From contig NZ_JARULC010000001.1 of assembly GCF_029688625.1 (NCBI RefSeq), positions 558,001 to 622,000 on the forward strand: a stretch of DNA of 64,000 nt, given 5' to 3'. Every line of letters begins with the position of its first letter. The first letter of the stretch is position 1. This stretch comes from Qipengyuania marincola. GTDB taxonomy: Bacteria > Pseudomonadota > Alphaproteobacteria > Sphingomonadales > Sphingomonadaceae. Position numbers and translations under genes: made by a program. Positions 52,439-60,523 of the stretch are shown here, piece by piece. Under the pieces are notes generated by a model, which was not told where the DNA came from, searched no databases, and saw nothing but the letters and a program-made list of their open reading frames with translations.

Positions 52439-53038
52439 ATGCATCTCACTGCATCAGCTATCGTGCTCGCCGCGCGCCCGCATGGGGAAACGGCAGTCAT
52501 CGCGCGTCTGCTGACTGAGCAGAGTGGCGTGGTCGCAGCCTATGTTGCAGGTGGGCGCGGGCGACAGCTGCGGCCCGTCGTGATCCCCGGCAATATCGTG
52601 CAGGCAGAGGTGCGCGCGAAATCGGACACGCAATTGCCCTTCGCGCGGCTGGAACTCGTGACCAGCCGCGGGCCATGGCTGTCCGAGCCGCTGCCTGCTG
52701 CAGCCATCGCCTGGGTGACCGCGCTGACCGCCGCGGTGCTGCCCGAACGCAACGCCTATCCCACGCTCTACGCGGCGCTGACCGGCCTGCTCGACGCGAT
52801 CTGCTCGGCGGAGACCGCGCGGCAATGGGTCGAGGCGCTCGCAGTCTATGAGGCGCTGCTGCTGCGCGAGCTGGGCTATGGCGGGGATCGGCCGGCGATA
52901 GCGGACCTTGGCCAGGCCTTGGAAATTCTCGACCGCCAGGAGCCGCTGATCGCGCGCTACCTGCTTGCCGACACCCGCGCCGACGTCCTAGCTGCGCGGC
53001 AACTCCTGAGGCGACGACTGGCACGGATGGTGGAATGA
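52439..53038 (+). CDS. recO: DNA repair protein RecO
   Basis: RecO works with RecR and RecF to load RecA on gapped DNA. The 199-residue protein starts with the OB-fold block (ASAIVLAARPHGETAVIARLLTEQSGVVAAYVAGG, split) and continues with the helical RecO C-terminal part (LLREL GYGG). It is about 40 residues shorter than E. coli RecO and shows no CxxC zinc site, as in some alphaproteobacteria. Its stop overlaps the leuB ATG (ATGA). Confidence 0.92.
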   Translation: MHLTASAIVLAARPHGETAVIARLLTEQSGVVAAYVAGGRGRQLRPVVIPGNIVQAEVRAKSDTQLPFARLELVTSRGPWLSEPLPAAAIAWVTALTAAVLPERNAYPTLYAALTGLLDAICSAETARQWVEALAVYEALLLRELGYGGDRPAIADLGQALEILDRQEPLIARYLLADTRADVLAARQLLRRRLARMVE

Positions 53039-54096
53039 AGATCGCAATTTTCCCCGGCGACGGGATCGGACCCGAAGTCACGGCACAGGCGCGGCGCGTG
53101 CTCGATGCGCTCGACCTGCCGGGGCTGACCCTGTTCGAGGGCGATGTCGGCGCCATCGCCTATCGCCGTCACGGCCACCCGCTCCCGCAAGAAACGCTGG
53201 AGATGGCGCGCGCCGCGGATGCCGTGCTGTTCGGCGCGGTCGGTGATTTCGCCTGCGACGACCTGCCGCGCGAGCTGCGGCCCGAACAGGCGATCCTCGG
53301 CCTGCGCAGCGAATTGGGGCTGTTCGCCAATCTGCGTCCGGCAGCGGGCTTTCCCGGGCTCGAGCACCTCTCCTCGCTCAAGCCCGAGGTTGCGCGCAGT
53401 ATCGACCTCCTGGTGGTGCGCGAACTGAATGGCGACGTCTATTTCGGTGACAAGGGCGAACGGACGAGCGCCGGTGGCCGCGAGGGCTGGGACGCGATGA
53501 GCTATAACGAGGACGAGGTGCGCCGCATCGCGCATGTCGCCTTCCGTGCTGCCATGGGCCGCAGCAAGCGGCTGACCAGCGTCGACAAGGCCAATGTCCT
53601 CGAAACCAGCCGCATCTGGCGCGAGACCGTGATCGAGGTAGCGAAGAAGTATCCGGACGTCACGCTCGATCACATGTATGTCGACAATGCCGCCATGCAG
53701 TTCGTCAAGTCGCCCGGCCAGTTCGACACGATCGTCACCGGCAATCTGTTCGGCGATATCCTGTCGGACCAGGCCAGCGCCTGCGTCGGCTCGATCGGCC
53801 TGCTCGCCAGCGCCAGCCTGGGGGAGCGGCAGACGGACTACGGTACCTTCGGCCTCTACGAACCGATCCACGGCAGCGCGCCCGACATTGCCGGACAGGG
53901 CAAAGCTAATCCGGTCGCCGCCGTGCTCAGCCTCGCCATGCTGCTGCGCCATTCGCTGGGGCGCGAAGAGGATGCCGTGCGGATCGAGCGCGCGGTTGAG
54001 GGCATTCTCGCCGATGGCGTCTTCGGCGGCGATCTCGGAGGATCGGCCTCAACTTCGGACATCGGCGAGGCGATCCTCGCACGGCTCGATAGCTGA
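53035..54096 (+). CDS. leuB: 3-isopropylmalate dehydrogenase
   Basis: LeuB oxidises and decarboxylates 3-isopropylmalate in leucine synthesis, using NAD+. The 353-residue protein has IFPGDGIGPEVTAQ near residues 4-17, RPEQAI-type substrate helix (LRPEQAILGLRSELGLFANLRP, split), DKANVLETSRIWRE near 184-197, and the metal/NAD block GNLFGDILSDQASA and HGSAPDIAGQGKANP. It overlaps recO by four bases; the other leu genes are elsewhere. No leader peptide or attenuator is visible. Confidence 0.96.
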   Translation: MKIAIFPGDGIGPEVTAQARRVLDALDLPGLTLFEGDVGAIAYRRHGHPLPQETLEMARAADAVLFGAVGDFACDDLPRELRPEQAILGLRSELGLFANLRPAAGFPGLEHLSSLKPEVARSIDLLVVRELNGDVYFGDKGERTSAGGREGWDAMSYNEDEVRRIAHVAFRAAMGRSKRLTSVDKANVLETSRIWRETVIEVAKKYPDVTLDHMYVDNAAMQFVKSPGQFDTIVTGNLFGDILSDQASACVGSIGLLASASLGERQTDYGTFGLYEPIHGSAPDIAGQGKANPVAAVLSLAMLLRHSLGREEDAVRIERAVEGILADGVFGGDLGGSASTSDIGEAILARLDS

Positions 54097-54135
54097 GCTT
54101 GCGGTCTGCGTGCCTTGCGAGGCATTGCGGGCGGC

Positions 54136-55266
54136 ATGAGCGACGCGACTCGATCTGCGATGACCACCGGTACACCCCCTCTGGAGCTGGCCATCATCCT
54201 GCCGACGCTGAACGAGCGCGAGAACCTCGCGCCGCTGGTCGCGCGGATCGACGAGGCGCTGGGCACGACCGGCTGGGAAGTGCTGGTGGTGGACGATGAT
54301 TCCGCCGACGGCACCAGCGACGAGGCGCGCCGGCTGGCCCTGTCCGATCCACGCATCAGGGTGATCCAGCGCATCGGCCGCCGCGGCTTGTCGGGCGCCG
54401 CGATCGAGGGCTTCTGCGCCACCGCCGCGCCTCATGTGGCGGTGATGGACGCCGATCACCAGCACGATCCCGGCCTGCTCGTGGCCATGCTCGCCGCAGT
54501 GAAGGGGGGAGAGGCAGACGTGGCCGTCGCCAGCCGCTTTGCCGAAGGGGCCAGCACGCAAGGCTGGGGCCGCCCCGACCGCGAGCGGCTGTCCGGCATT
54601 GCCAACGCGCTGGCACGGAAACTGACGGGCGTGGCGCTGTCCGATCCGATGAGCGGTTACTTCCTGCTGCGGTCGGACACCGCGCGGCGGCTCGCCCCGA
54701 GGCTATCGGGCATCGGCTTCAAGATCCTGCTCGACCTGCTCGCCACCGCCGATGCGCCGCTGCGCGTGAAGGAATTTCCGTTGAATTTCGCCGCGCGCCG
54801 GGCCGGGGAATCCAAGCTCGATCGCGCCATCGCGCTCGATTTCCTGGCCGGTCTCTACGACAAGAGCTTCGGGCGCATCATTCCCACGCGCTTCGCCCTG
54901 TTCGGCACGGTCGGCGCACTTGGCGTGCTGGTGCACATGGCGATCCTGTATGTGTTCCTCGCCGTAGCGGGCACGAATTTCAGCTGGAGCCAGGCGCTGG
55001 CGACCTTCGGCGCGATGACCTTCAACTTCTGGCTCAACAACTTCCTGACCTATCGCGACCGGCGACTGAAGACGGCCCGACAGGTCCTGTTCGGCTGGGC
55101 CAGCTTCGTCGCGGCCTGCTCGATCGGAGCCTTCGCCAATGTGGCGGTCGCCACGACACTCTACGAACGCGGGCTGCACGAGGTGCTGGCGGCGCTGGTC
55201 GGCATCGGCATCGGGTCGGTGTGGAATTTCGCCCTGTCGAGCCGCTTCGTCTGGGGACGATACTAG
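54136..55266 (+). CDS. Dolichol-phosphate mannosyltransferase-like GT2 fused to a GtrA membrane domain
   Basis: A 376-residue protein in two parts: a DPM1-like GT2 domain (IILPTLNERENLAPLV at about 18-33, DADHQHDP near 105 as the D-x-D metal site, DPMSGYFLLR near 175) and a C-terminal four-helix GtrA-like domain (FALFGTVGALGVLVHMAI near 255-272, FNFWLNNFLTYRDRR near 296-310). Such fusions load a sugar onto a polyprenyl phosphate and hold or move it in the membrane. The convergent PMT-family gene could use that lipid-linked sugar. Start ATG 54136 is preferred; ATG 54160 is possible. Confidence 0.92.
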   Translation: MSDATRSAMTTGTPPLELAIILPTLNERENLAPLVARIDEALGTTGWEVLVVDDDSADGTSDEARRLALSDPRIRVIQRIGRRGLSGAAIEGFCATAAPHVAVMDADHQHDPGLLVAMLAAVKGGEADVAVASRFAEGASTQGWGRPDRERLSGIANALARKLTGVALSDPMSGYFLLRSDTARRLAPRLSGIGFKILLDLLATADAPLRVKEFPLNFAARRAGESKLDRAIALDFLAGLYDKSFGRIIPTRFALFGTVGALGVLVHMAILYVFLAVAGTNFSWSQALATFGAMTFNFWLNNFLTYRDRRLKTARQVLFGWASFVAACSIGAFANVAVATTLYERGLHEVLAALVGIGIGSVWNFALSSRFVWGRY

Positions 55267-55285
55267 CCAATTACAGACCGATCCT

Positions 55286-56557
55286 TCAAACCCAGCCGTC
55301 GATCCACGTCCACAGGGTAAAGCTGTCGGGCGCGGGAAGGGGGGCTGCGCTAAGGATCGGGTAGAAGCCTGCGAACACCAGTGCGCTGCCGACCACCGGC
55401 ACGAGCGCGGTCTTGCGCCAGCCGGCCTGCCACAGCGCGTCGCAGGCCAGCGCCAGCGCGGCAATCAGCGCCATCGCGGGCAGCGAATAGTGATAGTAGA
55501 ACTGCACCGGCTTGGCCGCGACCACCCAGAAGCCGAGCGTCACAGCATAGATCACGACCACGGCGAGCGCGGCCCAGTTGCGCGCAAACAGGCCATGCCA
55601 CAGGCACCATGCGAGACCGCCGAGGCCGAGCAGCATGGTGAGTGGATTGCCGATCAGCATGATCCCGCGCTGCACCCCATCGACCGGCTCGTAGAGATAC
55701 CAGATCGAGCGCGCGTTCAGCACCCAGTCTTCCCAGGTCGACTGATAGGGGTGCGAATTGAGCACCTGCGTCTGCAGGGCAAGCATGAAACGGTGGTGGA
55801 ACACCAGCCCCTCGCCGATCGGATTGACCGCGAAAAACCACGCAGGCGCAAAGCTGGCCGCATAGACTAGCAGCGGGACCAGGCCGAGCCAGAGGGCTGC
55901 CTCGGCCAGCGTGATGCCCGGCACCGGCGCGCCTCGGCGGCTGAGGAACAGGCGGCGGCGACCGGCCAGCGCGCGTGCGATTAGGAAGGCGAGGCCGGGC
56001 AGCGTGGCGATGATCAGCGCGTTCCACTTCGCGCCCATCGCCAGGCCCAGCGCAATGCCGGTCAGCGCCAGCCGCCAGCGGCCCTGTTCGGGCTGGCGGA
56101 TCGCGGCGGCAAACTGCCATGCCGCCACGCTCAGGAAGGCGAGGTAGAAGACATCGAGCATGGCGATGCGCGCGTGGATGAAGAGGTGGAAGCCCGTCGC
56201 CAGCAGGATGCCGTAAGCCAGCGTGGCGAACCGGCTTTGCGAGGCGAACCACAGCGCGCGCATGCTGGCAAACAGCGCCACGGCACCGAATATCGTCGGC
56301 AGCAGGCGCCAGCCCCAGGGATTGTCACCGAACAGCGCCATGCCGAGCGCCATCAGCTCCTTGCCCACCAGGGGATGCTCGCGATTGGTGAATTCGCCCA
56401 GCGTCAGCAGCTCGCGGGCGGCGGGCAGGTAGTGGACCTCGTCGAAATAGGGTTCGGTAGCGACGGTGAGGAACGGCAGCATCGCCAGCCAGAAGACCAA
56501 AGCCAGCGCAAGGCACCAGCGCAAGGGATCCTGGGTCTGCTCGGGCGCGCGGCTCAT
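55286..56557 (-). CDS. PMT/ArnT-family phospholipid-carrier glycosyltransferase
   Basis: A 423-residue, multi-helix GT-C enzyme. The catalytic acidic pair region PYFDEVHYLPAARELL near residues 32-47, HPLVGKELMALG near 60-71 and about ten membrane helices identify the dolichyl-phosphate-mannose/ArnT type. It transfers a sugar from a lipid phosphate to a protein or glycolipid on the periplasmic side. It is convergent with the DPM1-GtrA gene (19-bp gap), its probable donor supplier. The acceptor is unknown. Confidence 0.9.
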   Translation of the reverse strand: MSRAPEQTQDPLRWCLALALVFWLAMLPFLTVATEPYFDEVHYLPAARELLTLGEFTNREHPLVGKELMALGMALFGDNPWGWRLLPTIFGAVALFASMRALWFASQSRFATLAYGILLATGFHLFIHARIAMLDVFYLAFLSVAAWQFAAAIRQPEQGRWRLALTGIALGLAMGAKWNALIIATLPGLAFLIARALAGRRRLFLSRRGAPVPGITLAEAALWLGLVPLLVYAASFAPAWFFAVNPIGEGLVFHHRFMLALQTQVLNSHPYQSTWEDWVLNARSIWYLYEPVDGVQRGIMLIGNPLTMLLGLGGLAWCLWHGLFARNWAALAVVVIYAVTLGFWVVAAKPVQFYYHYSLPAMALIAALALACDALWQAGWRKTALVPVVGSALVFAGFYPILSAAPLPAPDSFTLWTWIDGWV

Positions 56558-56600
56558 CGCGCGCAGGCTTAGGCAGCGTGGGCCGCCGCCACAAGCGCCT

Positions 56601-56987
56601 TCACGAAGTTGTGCGCGACTCCAGCCAGAACAGGCGCGCGACCATCGGCAACAGCGCGATCGAGGCGGTCAGCCCGACGGCGAGCACCCATGGCAGCACC
56701 ATCATCCCCGCCGCTTTCGCCCGCGGTACGATGAAGACGAGCGCGATGATGACCACGATCACCAGATCGTACCACACCTGCGTGCCCCACAGGTCCTGCG
56801 TATGGTTGGGGATGAAGCCGAGATACCCCTCCTGCACGATCGGGAAGGCGCTGAAAGCGATGAAGCCCGCGGCCAGCAGCGCTGCGAGCCACCAGCGTTC
56901 TTGCACTCGCCCGCGCAATGCCAGAGTAAGCACGGCAGGCAAGGCGAACACCGCACCAAGGGCGAAGAGGATTTCCAGCGTGGTCAT
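56601..56987 (-). CDS. Four-helix membrane protein under TetR control (DUF2834-like)
   Basis: A 128-residue inner-membrane protein with four predicted helices (about 5-22, 31-50, 70-88, 95-118) and a short conserved-looking loop PNHTQDLWGTQVWYDL. It resembles small DUF2834-type proteins; function unknown. The ATG at 56987 follows AAGGAG. Two TGTAGC-n4-GCTACA palindromes lie 19-59 bp upstream, between it and the divergent TetR gene, so it is the likely target of that repressor. Confidence 0.78.
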   Translation of the reverse strand: MTTLEILFALGAVFALPAVLTLALRGRVQERWWLAALLAAGFIAFSAFPIVQEGYLGFIPNHTQDLWGTQVWYDLVIVVIIALVFIVPRAKAAGMMVLPWVLAVGLTASIALLPMVARLFWLESRTTS

Positions 56988-57005
56988 GACGGGCTCCTTC
57001 AGGAA

Positions 57006-57046
57006 TGTAGCGACTGCTACAGACGCGCTATGTAGCAAGTGCTACA
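57006..57046. promoter_or_regulatory. Paired TetR operators in the divergent promoter region
   Basis: Two perfect 16-bp palindromes of the form TGTAGC-n4-GCTACA lie at 57006-57021 (spacer GACT) and 57031-57046 (spacer AAGT), 25 bp centre to centre. They occupy the 67-bp gap between the membrane-protein start (56987) and the TetR start (57055). This layout is typical of an autoregulated TetR repressor that also controls the divergent gene. Confidence 0.85.
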
Positions 57047-57054
57047 GATAGTCA

Positions 57055-57594
57055 ATGGCCGATCCGCCCCTCTCGCGCGAAACGCTGCTGCCCCGGCTCG
57101 CTGCCCATGTGCTGGAACATGGCCTGGCGGGGGCGAGCCTGCGTCCGTTGGCCCGGGCGGCGGGCACCAGCGACCGCATGCTGATCTATCACTTCGGATC
57201 GAAGGACGGCCTCGTCACTGCCCTGCTCGAACATGTCGCGGGCATGTATGCGAGCGCGCTGGAAATGGCCTATCCCACCGAACCGGCGGCGTCCCGCCGC
57301 GATTGCGCACAGCGCCTGCTCGCCATCGGCCGCGCGCCCATGTTCGCGTCGTTCCTGCGGCTGTGGTGGGAAATCGTCGCCGGCGCGGCCACGGGCGATG
57401 CGGCCTTCCGCGCGAGCGCGGCTGCGATGATGGACAGCCAGCTGGCGTGGTTCGAGGCGCACCTGCCGCCCGATGATCCCGATCCGAAGGCCGGTGCGCG
57501 GCTGGTGGCGCTGGCGGTCGAGGGCGCGCTGATGATGGACGCCATCGGCCTGGGAGAAGTGGGCGAAGCGGGGCTTGCCGCGCTGGAAGGCTGA
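57055..57594 (+). CDS. TetR-family transcriptional regulator
   Basis: A 179-residue regulator with an N-terminal helix-turn-helix: GASLRPLARAAGTSDRMLIYHFGSKDGL, split, near residues 26-53, the recognition helix ending in the family's YHFGSKDGL. The C-terminal all-helical half would bind an unknown ligand. Its ATG is nine bases after the second operator, so binding there should block its own promoter. The most direct target is the divergent four-helix membrane protein. metZ begins 40 bp downstream on the same strand. Confidence 0.92.
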   Translation: MADPPLSRETLLPRLAAHVLEHGLAGASLRPLARAAGTSDRMLIYHFGSKDGLVTALLEHVAGMYASALEMAYPTEPAASRRDCAQRLLAIGRAPMFASFLRLWWEIVAGAATGDAAFRASAAAMMDSQLAWFEAHLPPDDPDPKAGARLVALAVEGALMMDAIGLGEVGEAGLAALEG

Positions 57595-57634
57595 GCCGCT
57601 TGCCGCGCCAGCGCGCCATGCTATCCCGCATGCC

Positions 57635-58840
57635 ATGAAGAAGACCACCGGCATGGACCGTTCGATCACCTCGCAATGGCGCCCCGCGACGCAGGCCGTA
57701 CGGGGTGGCACCTGGCGCAGCGAGCATGGCGAGACCAGCGAGGCACTGTTCCTCACCAGCGGCTATACCTATGACGATGCGCAGACCGTGGCCGACCGTT
57801 TCGCGGGCGAAGCGCAGGGCATGACCTATTCGCGCCTCCAGAACCCGACCGTGGCCATGCTGGAGGAGCGTATCGCGCTGATGGAAGGCGCCGAGGCGTG
57901 CCGCGCTCAGGCGAGCGGGATGGCCGCGATGACCACCGCGCTGCTGTGCCAGCTCTCCGCAGGCGATCACGTGGTCGGCGCGCGCGCCGCTTTCGGCTCG
58001 TGCCGCTGGCTGCTCGACCACCTATTGCCGCGCTTCGGGATCGAGACCAGCGTCATCGACAGTGCCGACGACGATGCGTGGGAGGCCGCGATCCGGCCGA
58101 ATACCAAGGCTTTCTTCTTCGAGACGCCCGCAAATCCGACGCTGGACGTGGTCGATCTGGCGCATGTCTGCGGCGTCGCGAGAGCGCATGGCATCACCAG
58201 CGTGGTCGACAATGCCTTTGCCACCAGCGCGCTGCAGAAACCGATGGAATTCGGCGCGGACGTGGTCGCCTATAGCGCGACCAAGCTGATGGACGGGCAG
58301 GGCAGGGTGCTGGCCGGCGCGGTCTGCGGATCGCAGGAATGGATCGAGGAGGTGCTGCTGCCCTTTCAGCGCAACACCGGTCCCAATATCGCGCCGTTCA
58401 ATGCCTGGGTGGTGCACAAGGGGCTGGAAACGCTCGACCTGCGCGCGCGGCGGCAGAGCGAAAATGCCGTCGAACTCGGCAGGGCGATCGAAAGCCGCGT
58501 CCCGAAGATGCTCCACCCCGGGCTGCCGAGCCATCCGAGGCATGATCTTGCGACGAAGCAGATGGTCGCCACCGGCCCGATCTTCGCCTTCGATGTGGGC
58601 GACCGGGCGACGGCCTTCGCAATCCTCGACGCGCTCGCGTTGATCGACGTATCGAACAATATCGGCGATGCGCGCAGCCTGATGTGCCACCCGGCCAGCA
58701 CCACCCACGCCAATATGGGCGAAGAGGCGCGCGCCGAGATGGGCGTGACCGAGGGCCTCTTGCGGATCAATGTCGGGCTTGAGGATGTCGAGGACCTGAA
58801 GGAGGACCTCGACCGCGCCCTGGCGGCGGCCGGGCTCTAG
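57635..58840 (+). CDS. metZ: O-succinylhomoserine sulfhydrylase MetZ
   Basis: MetZ replaces the succinyl group of O-succinylhomoserine with sulfide to make homocysteine directly. The 401-residue PLP enzyme of the Cys/Met-metabolism family has YSRLQNPTVAMLEERIALMEGAEA (split, about 66-89), the PLP lysine in VAYSATKLMDG (about Lys216), and SHPRHDLATKQM near 305-316. It lacks the residues that would favour cystathionine synthesis in this family only by inference. The stop shares CTAG with the convergent DUF6628 gene. No SAM riboswitch fits in the 40-bp gap upstream. Confidence 0.93.
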   Translation: MKKTTGMDRSITSQWRPATQAVRGGTWRSEHGETSEALFLTSGYTYDDAQTVADRFAGEAQGMTYSRLQNPTVAMLEERIALMEGAEACRAQASGMAAMTTALLCQLSAGDHVVGARAAFGSCRWLLDHLLPRFGIETSVIDSADDDAWEAAIRPNTKAFFFETPANPTLDVVDLAHVCGVARAHGITSVVDNAFATSALQKPMEFGADVVAYSATKLMDGQGRVLAGAVCGSQEWIEEVLLPFQRNTGPNIAPFNAWVVHKGLETLDLRARRQSENAVELGRAIESRVPKMLHPGLPSHPRHDLATKQMVATGPIFAFDVGDRATAFAILDALALIDVSNNIGDARSLMCHPASTTHANMGEEARAEMGVTEGLLRINVGLEDVEDLKEDLDRALAAAGL

Positions 58841-59250
58841 CTGCGCCAGCCCTTGCGCAGGGCGAGGTCGGCCAGCTCCTGGCCGAGCGCCTGCGCGGCG
58901 GAGCATGCGCGGTGGCACGCGCTGTCATCGGTGAGGGCGGCGTAGGTCGCCAGATCGGCCTTGCTCAGCAGGTCCATAATCAGCGCCTCGTCCCGCGTCA
59001 TGCCGAGCGCACAGCATGGCGCGAGGCAGATCGTCCGGCGCGACGTGTGGGCGAGCTCGACCATGAAGCAGCGCACCAGGGCAAGAAGTCGGCGGAAGCC
59101 CCGGCCTGAGACGTCGAGCGCGAGCATGGCCGCGCGCGAATCCTCCGGCCCCTTCATCGCCATGCGGCGGATCAGAACGAGGGCAAGCGAGAGCTCCCTT
59201 TTGGCAGGAAGCGGGACGGCGAGCGACGGAGCGGCGGCAGGTGTTTTCAT
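58837..59250 (-). CDS. DUF6628 family protein with a Cys-rich motif
   Basis: A 137-residue helical protein of unknown function. The C-terminal half contains TICLAPCCALGMTRDEALIMD (split; CLAPCC near residue 81-86) and a later DSACHRACSAAQALGQ, in all five cysteines and a histidine in two clusters. These could bind iron or another metal, which is inference. A good Fur-box match lies 29 bp upstream of the ATG at 59250. It is convergent with metZ, the two stops sharing CTAG. Confidence 0.82.
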   Translation of the reverse strand: MKTPAAAPSLAVPLPAKRELSLALVLIRRMAMKGPEDSRAAMLALDVSGRGFRRLLALVRCFMVELAHTSRRTICLAPCCALGMTRDEALIMDLLSKADLATYAALTDDSACHRACSAAQALGQELADLALRKGWRS

Positions 59251-59278
59251 GCCCCGCTTACTACAACGCAATCGTGCT

Positions 59279-59297
59279 AATGCAAGTCATTCTCAAT
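59279..59297. promoter_or_regulatory. Putative Fur box before the DUF6628 gene
   Basis: On the minus strand the 19-mer reads ATTGAGAATGACTTGCATT. Its first half matches the Fur consensus ATTGAGAATnATTCTCAAT exactly; the second half keeps about half the positions. It lies 29-47 bp before the DUF6628 start, where a repressor would block its promoter. The match is by eye. Confidence 0.5.
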
Positions 59298-59331
59298 TAG
59301 GAAGTGGAAAGGTCTTCGTGAGGTGCCTCGC

Positions 59332-59817
59332 TCATTCCTGTTCCTGCGCAGGGTGGTTGCCGGGGTCCCAGCGTTCGGTGAAGGGTCGACTGACCAGCAA
59401 TAGTATCAGCACCAGGAGAGCAATGACCGCCCCCAGCCACAACTCACCCATCCCGCAGACGAGCCCGATCGCCCCTGCGCACCAGATTGATGCGGCAGAA
59501 CCTGCGCCCTGCACGTAATTGCCTTGGCGGAACATCGCTCCGGCACCGATGAAGCCGATGCCGGTGATGACCCCCTCGATAACGCGTGTCGGGTCGATTC
59601 GCGCCTGCTCGTCGCCGCTGGTTGTTTGCAACAGCTCGATGGATCCGATCAGAAGGCCGCAGGCTGCGACGGAGATTATGACGAAGGGGCGAAAATCGAT
59701 CGGTTTCTTGTGGAAGAACCGTTCGAGGCCGACGATGAGCGGGAAGATCACTGCTGCCGCGAGCCGGGCTGTGACCTCCAGCCAGCTAAGCGTGGTTGGC
59801 TGAAACATATCTGTCAT
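59332..59817 (-). CDS. MgtC/SapB family membrane protein
   Basis: A 161-residue inner-membrane protein with four helices: ARLAAAVIFPLIVGLERFFHKKP near residues 17-39 (split), PFVIISVAACGLLIGS, GVITGIGFIGAGAMFRQG near 80-97 and a last helix before the polar C-terminus. MgtC proteins are linked to growth in low Mg2+ and inhibit F-ATPase in Salmonella, without being Mg2+ pumps. It lacks the long soluble C-terminal domain of Salmonella MgtC. It is divergent from the HCCA isomerase-like gene. Confidence 0.92.
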   Translation of the reverse strand: MTDMFQPTTLSWLEVTARLAAAVIFPLIVGLERFFHKKPIDFRPFVIISVAACGLLIGSIELLQTTSGDEQARIDPTRVIEGVITGIGFIGAGAMFRQGNYVQGAGSAASIWCAGAIGLVCGMGELWLGAVIALLVLILLLVSRPFTERWDPGNHPAQEQE

Positions 59818-59896
59818 GAATGGCCAACGTTGCGGCTTGCGTTCGTTTCCGTCAAACCTGCCGACGCAACCGGAGCGTCGGCATCAAGGGCGGACC

Positions 59897-60508
59897 ATGA
59901 CGAAAACCATCGAATACATTCTCGATCTCGCAGCGCCCAATGGCTATCTCGCCTGGTATCCGCTGAAGGATATTGCCGCGCGGACCGGGGCTGAACTGAT
60001 GGTGACGCCCGTGTTCCTGGGCGGGATGCACAAGCTGACCGGAAATTCGCCGCCGATGATGCGCGATGCCGATGTGAAGGGGAAAGTTCCCTATGCCGCG
60101 CTGGAATTCCAGCGCTTCCTCGACCGGCATGCGATGACCCGCTTTCGCATGCATCCCGCGCTGCCATTCAACTCGATCCTGCTCCAGCGCATCTTGGTCG
60201 CCGCCGAGGACCAGGCACAGATGCAGGCGCTGGTCGACCTCTTCCAGCCGGCGGTGTGGGAAAGGAACATCGATTGCGGCGATGCAGAGGCGGTGCGCGC
60301 CGTGCTGGAGGAGGGGGGCTTCGACGCCGAGCGGCTGCTCGCCTCGACGCAGGATCCGGACGTGAAGTCGCAGCTTGCGAAGAATACCGAGCACGCGGTG
60401 GAGCGGGGCGCATTCGGAATACCGACCGTCTTCGTCGGCGAAGAGATGTGGTTCGGCAAGGAGCGGCTCGAACAGATCGAGCGCTATCTCGCGGGCGGCA
60501 GGCCCTGA
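59897..60508 (+). CDS. 2-hydroxychromene-2-carboxylate isomerase-like DsbA-fold protein
   Basis: A 203-residue thioredoxin-fold protein of the HCCA isomerase/kappa-GST group. Family blocks: LDLAAPNGYLAWYPL near residues 9-23, VFLGGMHKLTGNSPP near 39-53, HPALPFNSILLQR near 90-102 and FGIPTVFVGEEMWFGKERL near 173-191. In the reference isomerase the N-terminal motif is SPY with a catalytic serine that touches glutathione; here that position is Ala (AAPN). Catalysis may differ or be lost. The ATG at 59897 fits the fold. Confidence 0.85.
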   Translation: MTKTIEYILDLAAPNGYLAWYPLKDIAARTGAELMVTPVFLGGMHKLTGNSPPMMRDADVKGKVPYAALEFQRFLDRHAMTRFRMHPALPFNSILLQRILVAAEDQAQMQALVDLFQPAVWERNIDCGDAEAVRAVLEEGGFDAERLLASTQDPDVKSQLAKNTEHAVERGAFGIPTVFVGEEMWFGKERLEQIERYLAGGRP

Positions 60509-60523
60509 GCGGCAGGCTGCGCC

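Noticed and set aside
57595..57634. SAM-responsive riboswitch before metZ
   Set aside because: Only 40 bp separate tetR and metZ, too short for known SAM riboswitches, and no conserved core is visible.
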